Positions 8,437-18,945 of a stretch of DNA of 64,000 nucleotides are shown here, piece after piece. Position 1 is the stretch's first letter; each line of letters starts with the position of its first letter. The stretch comes from Planctomycetes bacterium syqfu (GTDB taxonomy: Bacteria > Planctomycetota > Phycisphaerae > Phycisphaerales > Phycisphaeraceae): positions 5,580,001 through 5,644,000 of the forward strand of contig CP087563.1 of NCBI GenBank assembly GCA_020974905.1, given 5' to 3'. The notes under the pieces were generated by a model that saw only the letters and a list, made by a program, of their open reading frames with translations, had not been told where the DNA came from and searched no databases. The position numbers and the translations under genes are program-made.

Positions 8437-8510
8437 GAGCGCCGGGTGTCAACCCGGTGCCCCATGGAGCAGCGTTCACACAACGGGCACCGGATTAACA
8501 TCCGGTGCTC
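8437..8510. repeat. Inverted pair of GCRCCGG hairpins
   Basis: 8437-8462 and 8485-8510 are 26-base palindromes that match each other in inverted orientation at 22 of 26 positions (GAGC-CCGG...CCGGTGCCC). They lie between the DinB-like gene and the next terminator. Confidence 0.65.
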
Positions 8511-8562
8511 ATTCAAGCAGGAGTTATTACCAGAATTGGTATCACGCACATCCTCAAACCAG

Positions 8563-8607
8563 ACAGGCACGCTCGAACAGGGAGGTTCAAGCGTGCCTGT
8601 GTTTTTC
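8563..8607 (+). terminator. Strong terminator-like hairpin
   Basis: Stem ACAGGCACGCT...AGCGTGCCTGT, 16 bp with one mismatch, then GTTTTTCTCTTT. It may end the DinB-like transcript, although it lies 260 bases downstream. Confidence 0.75.
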
Positions 8608-8675
8608 TCTTTATCTGATTTTTTGGGAAACCGACTGCTTGTCCTAGCAACGAAGCAAGCCAATTAAGACAGTTA

Positions 8676-8758
8676 CTCACGCCAAGCCCGCAAAGGCGCA
8701 AAGAAAGTCAATATTTGTTTGCTTCGCGTCTCTGCGTCTTGAGCGAAGCGGGTGTGAG
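8676..8758. repeat. Degenerate inverted repeat of the CGCAAAGGCGCAAAG type
   Basis: Left arm with CTCACGCC and CGCAAAGGCGCAAAG, right arm with CTTCGCGTCTCTGCGTCTT and ending GGTGTGAG. Related imperfect palindromes lie at 9760-9950 and 11996-12079. The rest of 8611-8888 holds no gene; 8790-8820 has an ATCTGTG direct repeat. Confidence 0.55.
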
Positions 8759-8888
8759 GTCAGAATTTGATTCGGGTGTACATCACTGTTTTATCTGTGC
8801 CCATCTGTGTGTATCTGTTGTTCAATTTGCCTTTAACACAGTTGTTTTCATCAAGCCTGCATCACATGTTTTTCGGACAAGCAGCATC

Positions 8889-9716
8889 TCAATGCGTTGC
8901 TTGCGTTTTGAGTTTGCCTTGGACTTCCAGCATTTTGTTGCCATAGCGGGTGCCTAACTCGATCATGCTCGGTCGGTCAAAATGCCAGGCATCCATCGCA
9001 ACCAAACCTTCCGCGGAGACTACGCCGGTGTGGGGGACCTGCTTGGGTAGTTCCAGGATCAGCGTGTTGATCAGTTGATCTTCTGCCATGTTGATCTGAC
9101 CACACACAAACGGCAGGTCAGGGGTGCCCAAATCTTCACGGAGGTTGGCGATGAATTGGCTGATTTTTTCGATGTATTTGGGGTCTTTGCGATTGGCTTC
9201 ACCCTGATGCCAGATAATGCCTTTGAGCGTGCCGGTCTGCATGGCTATTTTTGTGCGTCGGATCGCTTGAGCATAGAACGGCTCTTCGGGCTTGTGCTTC
9301 TCCATGCCTTTTTCCCACTGGTCGATCCGCGTGCCACCCTTGGCATTGACCACCAGCCCGATGGTGATGTCCTTGTCGGCATCAAGCATCGTCTTGGCGA
9401 ACATGTAGCTGGGATTCATTTTCTGCATGCCGATTTGCTTACGGATGGTTGAGTGTTTGTTGAGCGGAATCGCAGCAGCTTCCCATTGGTCTTCCGCATT
9501 GAGTAGCAGGCAACGGTCAATCGGCTTGGCATCTTCCTCGGTGAATGGCGCGCGTCCTGCCATATTCGATTGACCGATACACAGATAAATGTGCAGCTTG
9601 TCCTTGGGGACGCTGACTTCTTCTGCTTGACAGAGGGTTGTTGTCAAGGTTGTGGCAAGTAGGATCATCATCACCATTGAAGTGATTTTCTTGCGTTGAG
9701 CATGATATCCGTGCAT
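8889..9716 (-). CDS. Secreted SASA-domain carbohydrate acetylesterase
   Basis: 275 residues from the ATG at 9716, which has AAAGGA 7 bases upstream and opens a signal peptide ending at LCQA. Catalytic blocks of the sialate O-acetylesterase/CE6 family are visible: IGQSNMAGR (nucleophile Ser), AKGGTRIDQW, GIIWHQGEANR and DAWHFDRPSM with the Asp and His. It removes acetyl groups from sugars of plant or algal polysaccharides outside the cytosol. It fits with the pectin enzymes at the start of the window but is not in an operon with them. Confidence 0.85.
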   Translation of the reverse strand: MHGYHAQRKKITSMVMMILLATTLTTTLCQAEEVSVPKDKLHIYLCIGQSNMAGRAPFTEEDAKPIDRCLLLNAEDQWEAAAIPLNKHSTIRKQIGMQKMNPSYMFAKTMLDADKDITIGLVVNAKGGTRIDQWEKGMEKHKPEEPFYAQAIRRTKIAMQTGTLKGIIWHQGEANRKDPKYIEKISQFIANLREDLGTPDLPFVCGQINMAEDQLINTLILELPKQVPHTGVVSAEGLVAMDAWHFDRPSMIELGTRYGNKMLEVQGKLKTQATH

Positions 9717-9759
9717 TTCTGATTCCTTTATTCTCATTGAGGCTTGGTGCACCATTTTA

Positions 9760-11150
<1,391 letters not shown>

Positions 11151-11176
11151 TCCGATTTTCCAGCAGAACGTTTTAA

Positions 11177-11974
11177 TCAGCGTTCTTTCTGCATCCAGTT
11201 AATCATCAGCTTGATCCACAGACCGATGTGTTCATCGTTGGCAGCCAAACCCATGCCATGCGGACCGTGTTCGAAGCTGTGAATCTCAATGGGTACATTG
11301 TGCTTGCGACATCCCATGGCAAAGAGCAAGCCATTCTCTACCGGCACGACCGGATCATCACTGGTAAAGAAAATAAACGTCGGTGGGGTGTCGGCATCGA
11401 CATTCAATTCATTGGAGAACTGCTTGCGCTGCTGCTCAGTGTGACCTTCACCCAGGAGATTGTTACACGAACCCATGTGCGGGAACTGCGTGAAGCTGAT
11501 CACCGGGTAACCCATGAGTAAACGATCGGGACGGGCGCTGAACGTCTCCGCCAAATCGTCTTCAGGTTCCACATGCACATCCGGCTGCGTCGCAACCGTA
11601 CTCACCAGGTGACCGCCTGCAGAGAAGCCCAGAATCGTCACGTCATTCGGATCAATCGCAAATTCGCTGGCCTTGGATCGCACCAGACGAATCGCCCGAC
11701 ACAAGTCCGAGTGACCGGCAGGGAAACGGTTGGGCGCTACGCGGTAAGTCAGCACAAATGCCGTATACCCATGCATTGCAAAGAGCTTGGCAAACGGCGC
11801 ACCTTCATGCTCTGCCAAGCCCTGATACCCACCGCCACGACAGACGATCACCGCCCGGTTTTTAATCTTGGGACCCGTCGGCAGATAAACTTCCAGCCGC
11901 GGTTTGCCCCATTGACTATCAGAATTGTTCGCTGAGTCATCAGCCCAGAGTTGGATGGTGGAAATTTCTGTCAT
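11177..11974 (-). CDS. Alpha/beta-hydrolase esterase (acetylxylan-esterase-like)
   Basis: 265 residues, no signal peptide. The oxyanion motif is in RGGGYQGLAEHE, the nucleophile elbow is GFSAGG, the acid is probably in FFTSDDPVVPVENG, and the catalytic His is in EHGPHGMGLA. This order is that of the BD-FAE/esterase-lipase group of bacterial carbohydrate esterases. The N-terminal IQLWADDSANNSD resembles the start of planctomycete acetylxylan esterases. The likely role is cytosolic or periplasmic deacetylation of sugar oligomers; the substrate is unproven. Confidence 0.8.
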   Translation of the reverse strand: MTEISTIQLWADDSANNSDSQWGKPRLEVYLPTGPKIKNRAVIVCRGGGYQGLAEHEGAPFAKLFAMHGYTAFVLTYRVAPNRFPAGHSDLCRAIRLVRSKASEFAIDPNDVTILGFSAGGHLVSTVATQPDVHVEPEDDLAETFSARPDRLLMGYPVISFTQFPHMGSCNNLLGEGHTEQQRKQFSNELNVDADTPPTFIFFTSDDPVVPVENGLLFAMGCRKHNVPIEIHSFEHGPHGMGLAANDEHIGLWIKLMINWMQKER

Positions 11975-11995
11975 ATCGTTGCTCGATTGGCTTTC

Positions 11996-12079
11996 ACCAC
12001 AGAGTCACAGAGACACAGAGTTTAAAACAATCGAGCTCTTTCTGATGTTCTTTCTCTGTGCCTCTGTGACTCTGTGGTT
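11996..12079. repeat. Inverted repeat of the CACAGAG type
   Basis: Arms CCACAGAGTCACAGAGACAC and the near-complement with CTCTGTG, CCTCTGTG and ACTCTGTGG enclose about 35 bases. It looks like a small non-autonomous hairpin repeat. It lies between the esterase start and dnaE. Confidence 0.65.
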
Positions 12080-12225
12080 TATCCTTTGGGATGGTTTACT
12101 CTATTCAAAAACACGCGGGAAGCTGATAGACTATCCATATTCGGGGCACGAGACAAAACATAACGCATAGACCTGTCCGTGGTCCGGGGGGACCGGACAC
12201 GCTCGACAAGAGCAATGGGAGCAGG

Positions 12226-15200
12226 ATGCCAAAGCCGTTCGTTCATCTTCATCTGCATAGTGAATATTCGCTGCTCGACGGTGCCAACCGCATCGACAAA
12301 CTCATCAACCGTGTCAAGGAACTTGGCATGGATGCGGTGGCTGTGACCGACCATGGCAACATGCACGCAGCCTGTTCGTTTTACAACGCAGCCAAGGCAG
12401 CGGGGATCAAACCCATTATGGGGATCGAAGCCTACGTTGCTCCCGATGTCAACGGCTTGCCCTCCGACCGACTGCGCAAGGAAGCAACCGGTGTTGCGGA
12501 CGGTGGTTTCCACCTGGTGTTGCTGGCGGAAAACCAAACCGGTTGGCGAAACCTGCTCAAGCTTTCTTCCGATGCCTATGTCAACGGGTTTTACTACAAA
12601 CCCCGAATGGATAAGTCGACCCTCGCCCAATGGTCCGATGGCATCATCGCAATCAATGGTCACCTTGGTTCGTCCATTGCATACCATCTCTGCCAATATG
12701 AACTGACGAAAAACGAAGAGCATTACCAGCGTGCCATCGAGGAAGCCAAGTGGCATGCAGAAATTTTCAAACCCAACGAAAAGGGCGAACCACGCTTCTA
12801 TCTGGAACTACAAAACCATGATGTCCGCGAGCAGCAGCAGATCATCCCGCACGTCAAGCGCATGGCCAAGGAACTTAACATGCCCCTGGTCGGTGATAAC
12901 GATGCGCACTACCTGACGCTCGATGACTGGGACGCCCATGACACGCTCTGCTGCATCTCCATGGGTAAGAAAAAGTTCGAGGAAAACCGCCTCAAATACT
13001 CCAAGGACCTCTACGTCAAATCGCCCCAGCAGATGGAGGAGTTGTTCAAGGATTGCCCTGAAGCCATTGACAACACCATCAAGATTGCAGAACGCTGTAA
13101 TGTCGAAATCGACTTCTCAGCCAATCATGCTCCGGTGGTGAAGATCGCGTTAAGTGACAAGATTAAAGCCCTCAAGGGTAAGACGGCAGCCGAGCGTGTG
13201 CTTCAATACAAGACCGGGGATCGCATTGGTTCGACTGCATGGTTCAAGGACTTTTGCTCGCAGATCACGCTCATCCCGTTCGACTCGGAAAAAGACGCGG
13301 ACATTTCTGCTGACGAACTCAAGGAGCAATGTGACGAAGCCCTCTTCCTGCTCTCCGAAGCGGGGGCGTTGTGGCGTTATGGCGAAAATGGCATCACCGA
13401 GGACATCCGTGCACGTCTTGAACGTGAACTGAAAATCCTGGCTGACAAGATTATTTCAGCTTACTTCTTGATCGTCTGGGACTTCGTCAACGAAGCACGC
13501 CGTCGCGGGATTCCCGCCAACGCTCGTGGGTCGGGTGTCGGCACGATGGTCGGTTTCGTGTTGGGTTTATCCAATGCCTGCCCCGTGCAGTATGGCCTGC
13601 TTTTTGAACGTTTCACCGACCCTGAACGTAGCGAATATCCTGATATCGATATTGACCTTTGTCAGGTCGGTCGTCCAAAGATCATCGAGTACGTCCGTGA
13701 AAAATATGGCCACGTCGCTCAGATCATCACCTTCGGAACGCTCAAGGCGCGTGCTGCGATTCGCGACGTGGGGCGTGTGCATGATTTGCCGCTGCCGGAT
13801 GTCGATAAGCTTTGTAAGCTCATTGGTGATGAACTGAAAATGACCATCAGCAAGGCGCTGGATCAGGAACCTGATCTCAAGGAGCTTTACAACTCCGGCG
13901 GGATTTACAAGGAAGTGCTCGACACGGCCATCCGTCTGGAAAACATGGCCCGTCATGCTGGCGTGCATGCTGCGGGTGTCATCGTTGCAACCCAACCCTT
14001 GGATAACATCGTCCCGCTGTACAAGCCACCGGGAACCGAAGACCAGATCGTCACACAATGGGATGGCCCGACCTGTGAAAAAGTCGGCTTGCTCAAGATG
14101 GACTTTCTGGGACTGCGCAACCTTTCGATCATCGAGCGGTGTAAGCTGCTGGTGCGCGAGACCATGAACATCAACGACCAACGTGCCTGCATTCAAGGCG
14201 CGTTTGGTAAAGGTCTCGTTCCTGACTCCCCGCGTGAGTTTGCGGACTACGGCGATGATTACGATCCGCTGGAACTTGAACGTCTAGGCTTTGAAGACCA
14301 GAACGTACTCGACGCGTTCCGTCGTGGCGAAACGGCAGCCGTGTTCCAGTTTGAATCCGGTGGTTTCCGTAACACGCTTCTGGGCATGAAGCCTGACCGA
14401 CTTGAAGACCTCATTGCTGCAAACGCACTTTACCGTCCGGGGCCGATGGCACTGATTCCTGATTACAACGACCGTAAACACGGCCGCGCCGAAGTTCCCA
14501 AGATTCACCCGATTGTCGACGAAATCACCGCTGAAACCTATGGCATCATGATCTACCAGGAACAGGTCATGCTCATTGTCCATAAGCTCGGCGATATCCC
14601 GCTGCGTGAAGCCTATTCGCTGATTAAAGCCATCAGTAAGAAAAAAGAAAAGGTCATCAACGCCTCCAAGGATCAGTTCCTCATTGGTGCCCAGGAAAAA
14701 GGTGTCACCAAGAAGCAGGCTGAGGACATCTTCGACAATATCCTCAAGTTCGCAGGCTATGGTTTTAACAAGTCGCACTCGACGGGTTACTCGATTATTG
14801 CGTATCAGACCGCGTATCTGAAAACCTATTTCCCTGTGCATTACATGGCTGCTGTACTAACCTACGAAGCGGTCAGTACGGAGAAGGTCGTTGAGTACAT
14901 CGACGAATGTAAACGCGTACTCCGCCCCAACGGCAGTCGCGGCATTGAAGTCCGCCCGCCGTGTATCAACCATTCGGAAGTCGGCTTTACCGTGGTTTAC
15001 GAAAAGGGAGAACCGCACGATCCCAATCACGGGCATATTCGCTTCGGACTCAACGCGGTGAAAGGTGTCGGTGAAAAAGCAATCCGTGCGATCATGGAAG
15101 TCCGCGAGAAGGATGGGCCATTCAAGAATCTGTATGAGTTCTGCGAACGTGTGCCACTGGGCGCGGTGAATCGGTCGACGATTGAAGCGCTGATCAAGTG

Positions 15201-16212
15201 TGGTGCGTTTGATACATTGCACTCCACCGAAGAACGCGCTGCAATGATGGCAGCCTTGGACAACGCGATCAGCAGCGGTCAACGTGCAGCAGCAGATCGT
15301 AGCACCGGGCAGATGAACTTCTTTGAGTCCTTTGCAGAAAGCGCACCAGCCGAAACGCAGCAGCAGACCAACTCGACGTTGCCAAGCTGTGAGCCATGGA
15401 CGACGCAGGAAATTCTGACCCACGAAAAAGCAGTGCTCGGTTTCTATGTTTCATCACATCCCATGGATCAGTTCAAAGATGAACTCGAACGCTTCAGCAC
15501 CATCACCGTGGCGGACATCAAGGAACTCAAGTCCGAGTTGGAAGTGGTGCTCGGTGGCATGCTCACGCGCGTCCGCCCAACGTTCGTGAAGAACGGTCGC
15601 AGTGCCGGTCAGAAGATGGCGATGATCACCATCGAAGATAAGACCGGCTCGATTGACGGGGTGATCTTCTCCGACGCCTACGCCATTGCTGCGCCGCTTT
15701 TGCAAGGTGATGCCATCGTGCTGCTCAAGGGCAAGGTCGACCGTCGCCGTGAAGAACCCAACATCATCGTCAACCAGGTCATCCCGGTCCGTGAAGCGGC
15801 AACGCAACTGACGCAAGCCGTGACGATCCGTTTGCGCAATCGCCCCAATCCCGAAGCTGCTGCTGCGGGCGCCCATCCGTTGACTGGATATAACGGCGAG
15901 TTCAACCAACTCAAAGCCCTGCTCCACCAATCCCGCGCAAGCAATGGCAATCCGTCTGCCCAGGTCTTCTTCGAAGTTCTCGATCAGGGTAAACGCGTCC
16001 GACTGCGTGCCAATGGTGTGCGGGTGGGGGTGGACCCGGAATTGCCTGCCCGCATCGACACGGTCATGCGGTCGCCCGGCTGCTGTGAATTGCTCGGAGC
16101 CCCCAAAATTTCCGTCGCGGTGAATCGTGTCTCAGCGGACGATGATCCCCAGGAAAAACTGGTCACCCAGAGCGCCCAAGCCGAGTTCTGCGACTCGATT
16201 GACCGTTATTAA
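12226..16212 (+). CDS. dnaE: DNA polymerase III subunit alpha
   Basis: 1328 residues, longer than the about 1160 of E. coli. N-terminal PHP domain: HLHLHSEYSLLDGAN, AVTDHGNMH, KPIMGIEAYVAP and VGDNDAHYL. A roughly 100-residue stretch at about 300-400 has little DnaE similarity and accounts for much of the extra length. The polymerase core has PANARGSGVGTMVGF, EYPDIDIDL (catalytic Asp pair near residues 472-476) and LKMDFLGLRNL (third Asp near 624). A helix-hairpin-helix region around GVGEKAIRAI and an OB fold (EVVLGGMLTRVRP...) follow. It is the replicative polymerase, cytosolic. A possible origin-like DnaA-box cluster lies immediately downstream. Confidence 0.97.
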   Translation: MPKPFVHLHLHSEYSLLDGANRIDKLINRVKELGMDAVAVTDHGNMHAACSFYNAAKAAGIKPIMGIEAYVAPDVNGLPSDRLRKEATGVADGGFHLVLLAENQTGWRNLLKLSSDAYVNGFYYKPRMDKSTLAQWSDGIIAINGHLGSSIAYHLCQYELTKNEEHYQRAIEEAKWHAEIFKPNEKGEPRFYLELQNHDVREQQQIIPHVKRMAKELNMPLVGDNDAHYLTLDDWDAHDTLCCISMGKKKFEENRLKYSKDLYVKSPQQMEELFKDCPEAIDNTIKIAERCNVEIDFSANHAPVVKIALSDKIKALKGKTAAERVLQYKTGDRIGSTAWFKDFCSQITLIPFDSEKDADISADELKEQCDEALFLLSEAGALWRYGENGITEDIRARLERELKILADKIISAYFLIVWDFVNEARRRGIPANARGSGVGTMVGFVLGLSNACPVQYGLLFERFTDPERSEYPDIDIDLCQVGRPKIIEYVREKYGHVAQIITFGTLKARAAIRDVGRVHDLPLPDVDKLCKLIGDELKMTISKALDQEPDLKELYNSGGIYKEVLDTAIRLENMARHAGVHAAGVIVATQPLDNIVPLYKPPGTEDQIVTQWDGPTCEKVGLLKMDFLGLRNLSIIERCKLLVRETMNINDQRACIQGAFGKGLVPDSPREFADYGDDYDPLELERLGFEDQNVLDAFRRGETAAVFQFESGGFRNTLLGMKPDRLEDLIAANALYRPGPMALIPDYNDRKHGRAEVPKIHPIVDEITAETYGIMIYQEQVMLIVHKLGDIPLREAYSLIKAISKKKEKVINASKDQFLIGAQEKGVTKKQAEDIFDNILKFAGYGFNKSHSTGYSIIAYQTAYLKTYFPVHYMAAVLTYEAVSTEKVVEYIDECKRVLRPNGSRGIEVRPPCINHSEVGFTVVYEKGEPHDPNHGHIRFGLNAVKGVGEKAIRAIMEVREKDGPFKNLYEFCERVPLGAVNRSTIEALIKCGAFDTLHSTEERAAMMAALDNAISSGQRAAADRSTGQMNFFESFAESAPAETQQQTNSTLPSCEPWTTQEILTHEKAVLGFYVSSHPMDQFKDELERFSTITVADIKELKSELEVVLGGMLTRVRPTFVKNGRSAGQKMAMITIEDKTGSIDGVIFSDAYAIAAPLLQGDAIVLLKGKVDRRREEPNIIVNQVIPVREAATQLTQAVTIRLRNRPNPEAAAAGAHPLTGYNGEFNQLKALLHQSRASNGNPSAQVFFEVLDQGKRVRLRANGVRVGVDPELPARIDTVMRSPGCCELLGAPKISVAVNRVSADDDPQEKLVTQSAQAEFCDSIDRY

Positions 16213-16276
16213 TCAAGCTCCTTACAACCGTTATCACCGGACAATGCCAACGCTACAAAAGTGACGTGGGGGTTGG

Positions 16277-16528
16277 TTATTCATGGTTTATCCACAATTC
16301 CCAGGCCGGTTTTGCCTGTTGCATCCGACGCATATCTGTGTTAGGCCCCAATGAACTATTTTGGGATTGTAATGATCAGGTTAGGGTGCAAGGCAAGGCT
16401 TTTTATACACTTGCAACCAGGGTAGGGTAACTGAACGTCCAATAATCAAACTTGTAAATATATCCCTAACCCAGCTTGCATCACGGAAACCCCCGAATGA
16501 CAGGCGTTCATTCAACAGGTTATCCACA
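16277..16528 (+). promoter_or_regulatory. Cluster of DnaA boxes
   Basis: Two perfect TTATCCACA boxes (16288-16296, 16520-16528) in the same direction, with a one-mismatch TTATACACT (16403-16411) and a weaker TTATTCATG (16277-16285) between or beside them. The 360-base dnaE-16575 gap holds no gene and has AT-rich stretches. It could be a replication origin, a DnaA titration site or DnaA-controlled promoter. Two boxes alone are not proof. Confidence 0.5.
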
Positions 16529-16574
16529 AGATTAAGTTAAAAGGACATAAAAGTCTGTAGTTTTGAATTTTAGA

Positions 16575-16769
16575 TCAGTTATCGGTGTGAAGTTCTGCCA
16601 AGACAACTGCTTCAATCACCTGCTGGTCAGGTGAGGGTTCGCAGGGTTGGACGGTAAAGACATGGTCCTTGAGACGCTGCTGGATTTTCCAGACGGGCAT
16701 GGTGTCATTTTCGAACCAACTGATCATGGGAGCAGGTAAAGTCTGGCAGTGCATTTCGGGGCTTGGCAT
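16575..16769 (-). CDS. Small hypothetical protein
   Basis: 64 residues with a good ribosome site (AAGGAA, 6 bases before ATG). The sequence has PMISWFENDTMPVWKIQQRL and a Pro/Glu-rich C-terminal half ending in VLAELHTDN. No signal peptide or membrane segment. I do not recognise the family. The gap 16770-17000 upstream shows no other gene. Confidence 0.5.
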   Translation of the reverse strand: MPSPEMHCQTLPAPMISWFENDTMPVWKIQQRLKDHVFTVQPCEPSPDQQVIEAVVLAELHTDN

Positions 16770-17000
16770 GTTGGATTCCTTGCGTCAGGTCGCCTTAAGC
16801 CGTGCGACATGCAAGTGAACAATATGGGACCGGGTGCCGTCAATCCATGATTGCCAGGGCGGACATGATTGTTTGTCAGATGACTGGATCAGTCAGTACA
16901 ACCGTTACAGACGGTCTGCTGGTTTGGTGTGAAGATGTTTTGGTTGTTTGACCGTTTTGGGAAGTCGGACTTATCAGACACTGTTGGCAGGGGGTCGGCC

Positions 17001-17660
17001 TTATCCCAATCGAGCGGTTAATTGCTTGAGCAAGGTCTCGGTGACCTCGTCAGCAGGCGGTCGGGCATCAATCACCAAGTACCGCTTGGGGTCGGCTTCG
17101 GCCTGATCCAGATAGCCCTTGCGCACACGACGGTGATACTCCTTGCCCTTTTGCTCCATGCGGTCGAGCAGGGGGTTTAGGCGGGTCGAGGCGGTCTGTT
17201 CATCGACATCAAACACCACCACCAGGTCCGGCCAGTATTCGCCTAACGCGATCTGTCCCACACGCAGGATGTCCGCCACACTGATGCCACCTGCGGTCCC
17301 CTGATACGCTAACGTGGAACTGATGAAGCGGTCAGCGATGACGAGTTGGCCTTCGGAGAGTGCGGGTTGAATTTTCTGTTCGATGAGCTGGGCGCGACTG
17401 GCCATGTACAGCAGCATTTCACACTTGGTGACCATCTCCTCATTGGCAGGGTCCAGCAGGATGTTGCGGATCTGTTCACCGATGGGCGTGCCACCAGGCT
17501 CACGGACTTCGGTGGTTTGGATGCCATGCCCATGAGCGAGATTGATCGTCCGCCTGAACTGCGTGGTCTTGCCACTGCCGTCAGGTCCATCAAAGACAAT
17601 GAACTTACCCTTGAGCAGGGCAGGCCAATCCGCATTCACCGTGGGCATGTACTGCGACAT
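17001..17660 (-). CDS. tmk: Thymidylate kinase
   Basis: 219 residues. P-loop FDGPDGSGKTTQ, the DRFISSTLAYQGTAGG substrate motif (DRX with Phe instead of the common Tyr), and the LID-like region around NPLLDRMEQKGKEYHRRVRKGYL. It phosphorylates dTMP to dTDP in the cytosol. The ATG has GAAAGGA upstream. It is transcribed alone on the minus strand; dnaE and a small gene lie on its far side. Confidence 0.94.
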   Translation of the reverse strand: MSQYMPTVNADWPALLKGKFIVFDGPDGSGKTTQFRRTINLAHGHGIQTTEVREPGGTPIGEQIRNILLDPANEEMVTKCEMLLYMASRAQLIEQKIQPALSEGQLVIADRFISSTLAYQGTAGGISVADILRVGQIALGEYWPDLVVVFDVDEQTASTRLNPLLDRMEQKGKEYHRRVRKGYLDQAEADPKRYLVIDARPPADEVTETLLKQLTARLG

Positions 17661-17700
17661 CGAATCCTTTCAGCAGGCAACATCAAAACCAACTGCAACC

Positions 17701-17725
17701 CAGCGTTGCGTCGCAACGCGGCTAG
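17701..17725 (-). repeat. REP-like palindrome, family A, copy 5
   Basis: Minus-strand reading: CTAGCC then stem GCGTTGC/GCAACGC with loop GAC. The flank is slightly diverged from AATAGCT. Confidence 0.6.
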
Positions 17726-17765
17726 AGCACTTCAAATGATTAATCTCCATACCCTATCTCATTGT

Positions 17766-17848
17766 GTCATTCCCGCGCAGGCGGGAATCCAGTGGCATTC
17801 TGTTGACGCTTGCACGGATCACTGGACTCCCGCCTTCGCGGGAGTGAC
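17766..17848 (+). repeat. 83-bp MITE-like palindromic element, copy 1
   Basis: Starts GTCATTCCCGCGCAGGCGGG and ends CTTCGCGGGAGTGAC, so the arms are near-perfect inverted repeats. Loop and arms match a second 83-bp copy at 45252-45334 in opposite orientation. No coding capacity. Confidence 0.8.
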
Positions 17849-17965
17849 GGAAAGTGGAGATTGTTTATTTAAATTTCTCTAGTCCATCAGGAAGGTATGG
17901 TAAATGATCCGAGCCAATTTGCGAAATGGGGGTTTGGCAGGCTGTTTTATGCACAATTGATGTCA

Positions 17966-18004
17966 ATAAAAAACTCCCCATGACATCGCGATGCCAGGGG
18001 GAGT
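17966..18004 (-). terminator. Terminator of the interrupted porin gene
   Basis: Minus strand: ACTCCCC...GGGGAGT stem with an inner palindrome and a following T-run. It lies 87 bases downstream of the porin stop. Confidence 0.8.
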
Positions 18005-18945
18005 ACAGTCAAGGTAGGTTGCTCTTGGCTTAACGTGTTGCCGCGGAAGGGCTCTGTTATTTATTGGGTTGCTATGTCTTGATTCCAGGGGTTACCAGAC
18101 GAATTGCACACGCAATGCTGCGGTGTAGATCGTGTTGGATTCGGGGGAATCAGCAGGATTAATCACGGCCTGCACACTGGGGGTCAGTTGGAAGTTGTCG
18201 TTGATCTGGTAACGGTAGAACGCTTCGACAATGGTTTCTTCCTCAGCGGTGGTGTCCGTCGGATCAGCCCACGCACAGCCGATGGCAACCAGATCGTCTG
18301 CGCGGCCAAACGGTGATTCAATACCAATGCCTGCGGAGACGAACGTTTCAAAGTCACTCACTTCGTCATCAGCCATGCCCCAGCGTCCGAAGAGGACGAG
18401 GTTGGAAGTGATATGTTGATCGATACTCACAGCAACACCACTGCCGTTGGCATCAACTGTCTGCGAGTTCCAGACGGTCAAGCGATATGTGCCTGAAAGA
18501 TCGGACGTGTTGATGAAACCGACTTCACCAGCATAGAAGTAGTCACCCGCTGCAAAACTTGGGAAGGGCGAGTGCGTGCTGACCGCGTTGTTATCAAAGA
18601 AGCCGGCGGTGACGTAGACATTCTCCGAAAGGTTGGCCCAGAGGTTGATGCCAAGACCGTCATCGGGGAATGGGATGGTCATGTTGTTGACCAATGCGGT
18701 GGAGAGAAACTGCGTGGTTTCGTCGTTGGCAATTTCATTTGCATCAAAGAAGTCAGATGATTGAATTTTACCGATGCTGAGAATCAAGGCTTCATCACCA
18801 AAGGTGTGGGTGTAGGCAAATCCTGAGAGGACGATGGGCACGTTGTCCAGATCGTCATTGATGCCCATGACCGAACCGATGTTGGCTGCAAGGTCTTCAT
18901 CGTCATTATGACTGAGAATCTGTCCACCTTCGATGCCGATGGCTA

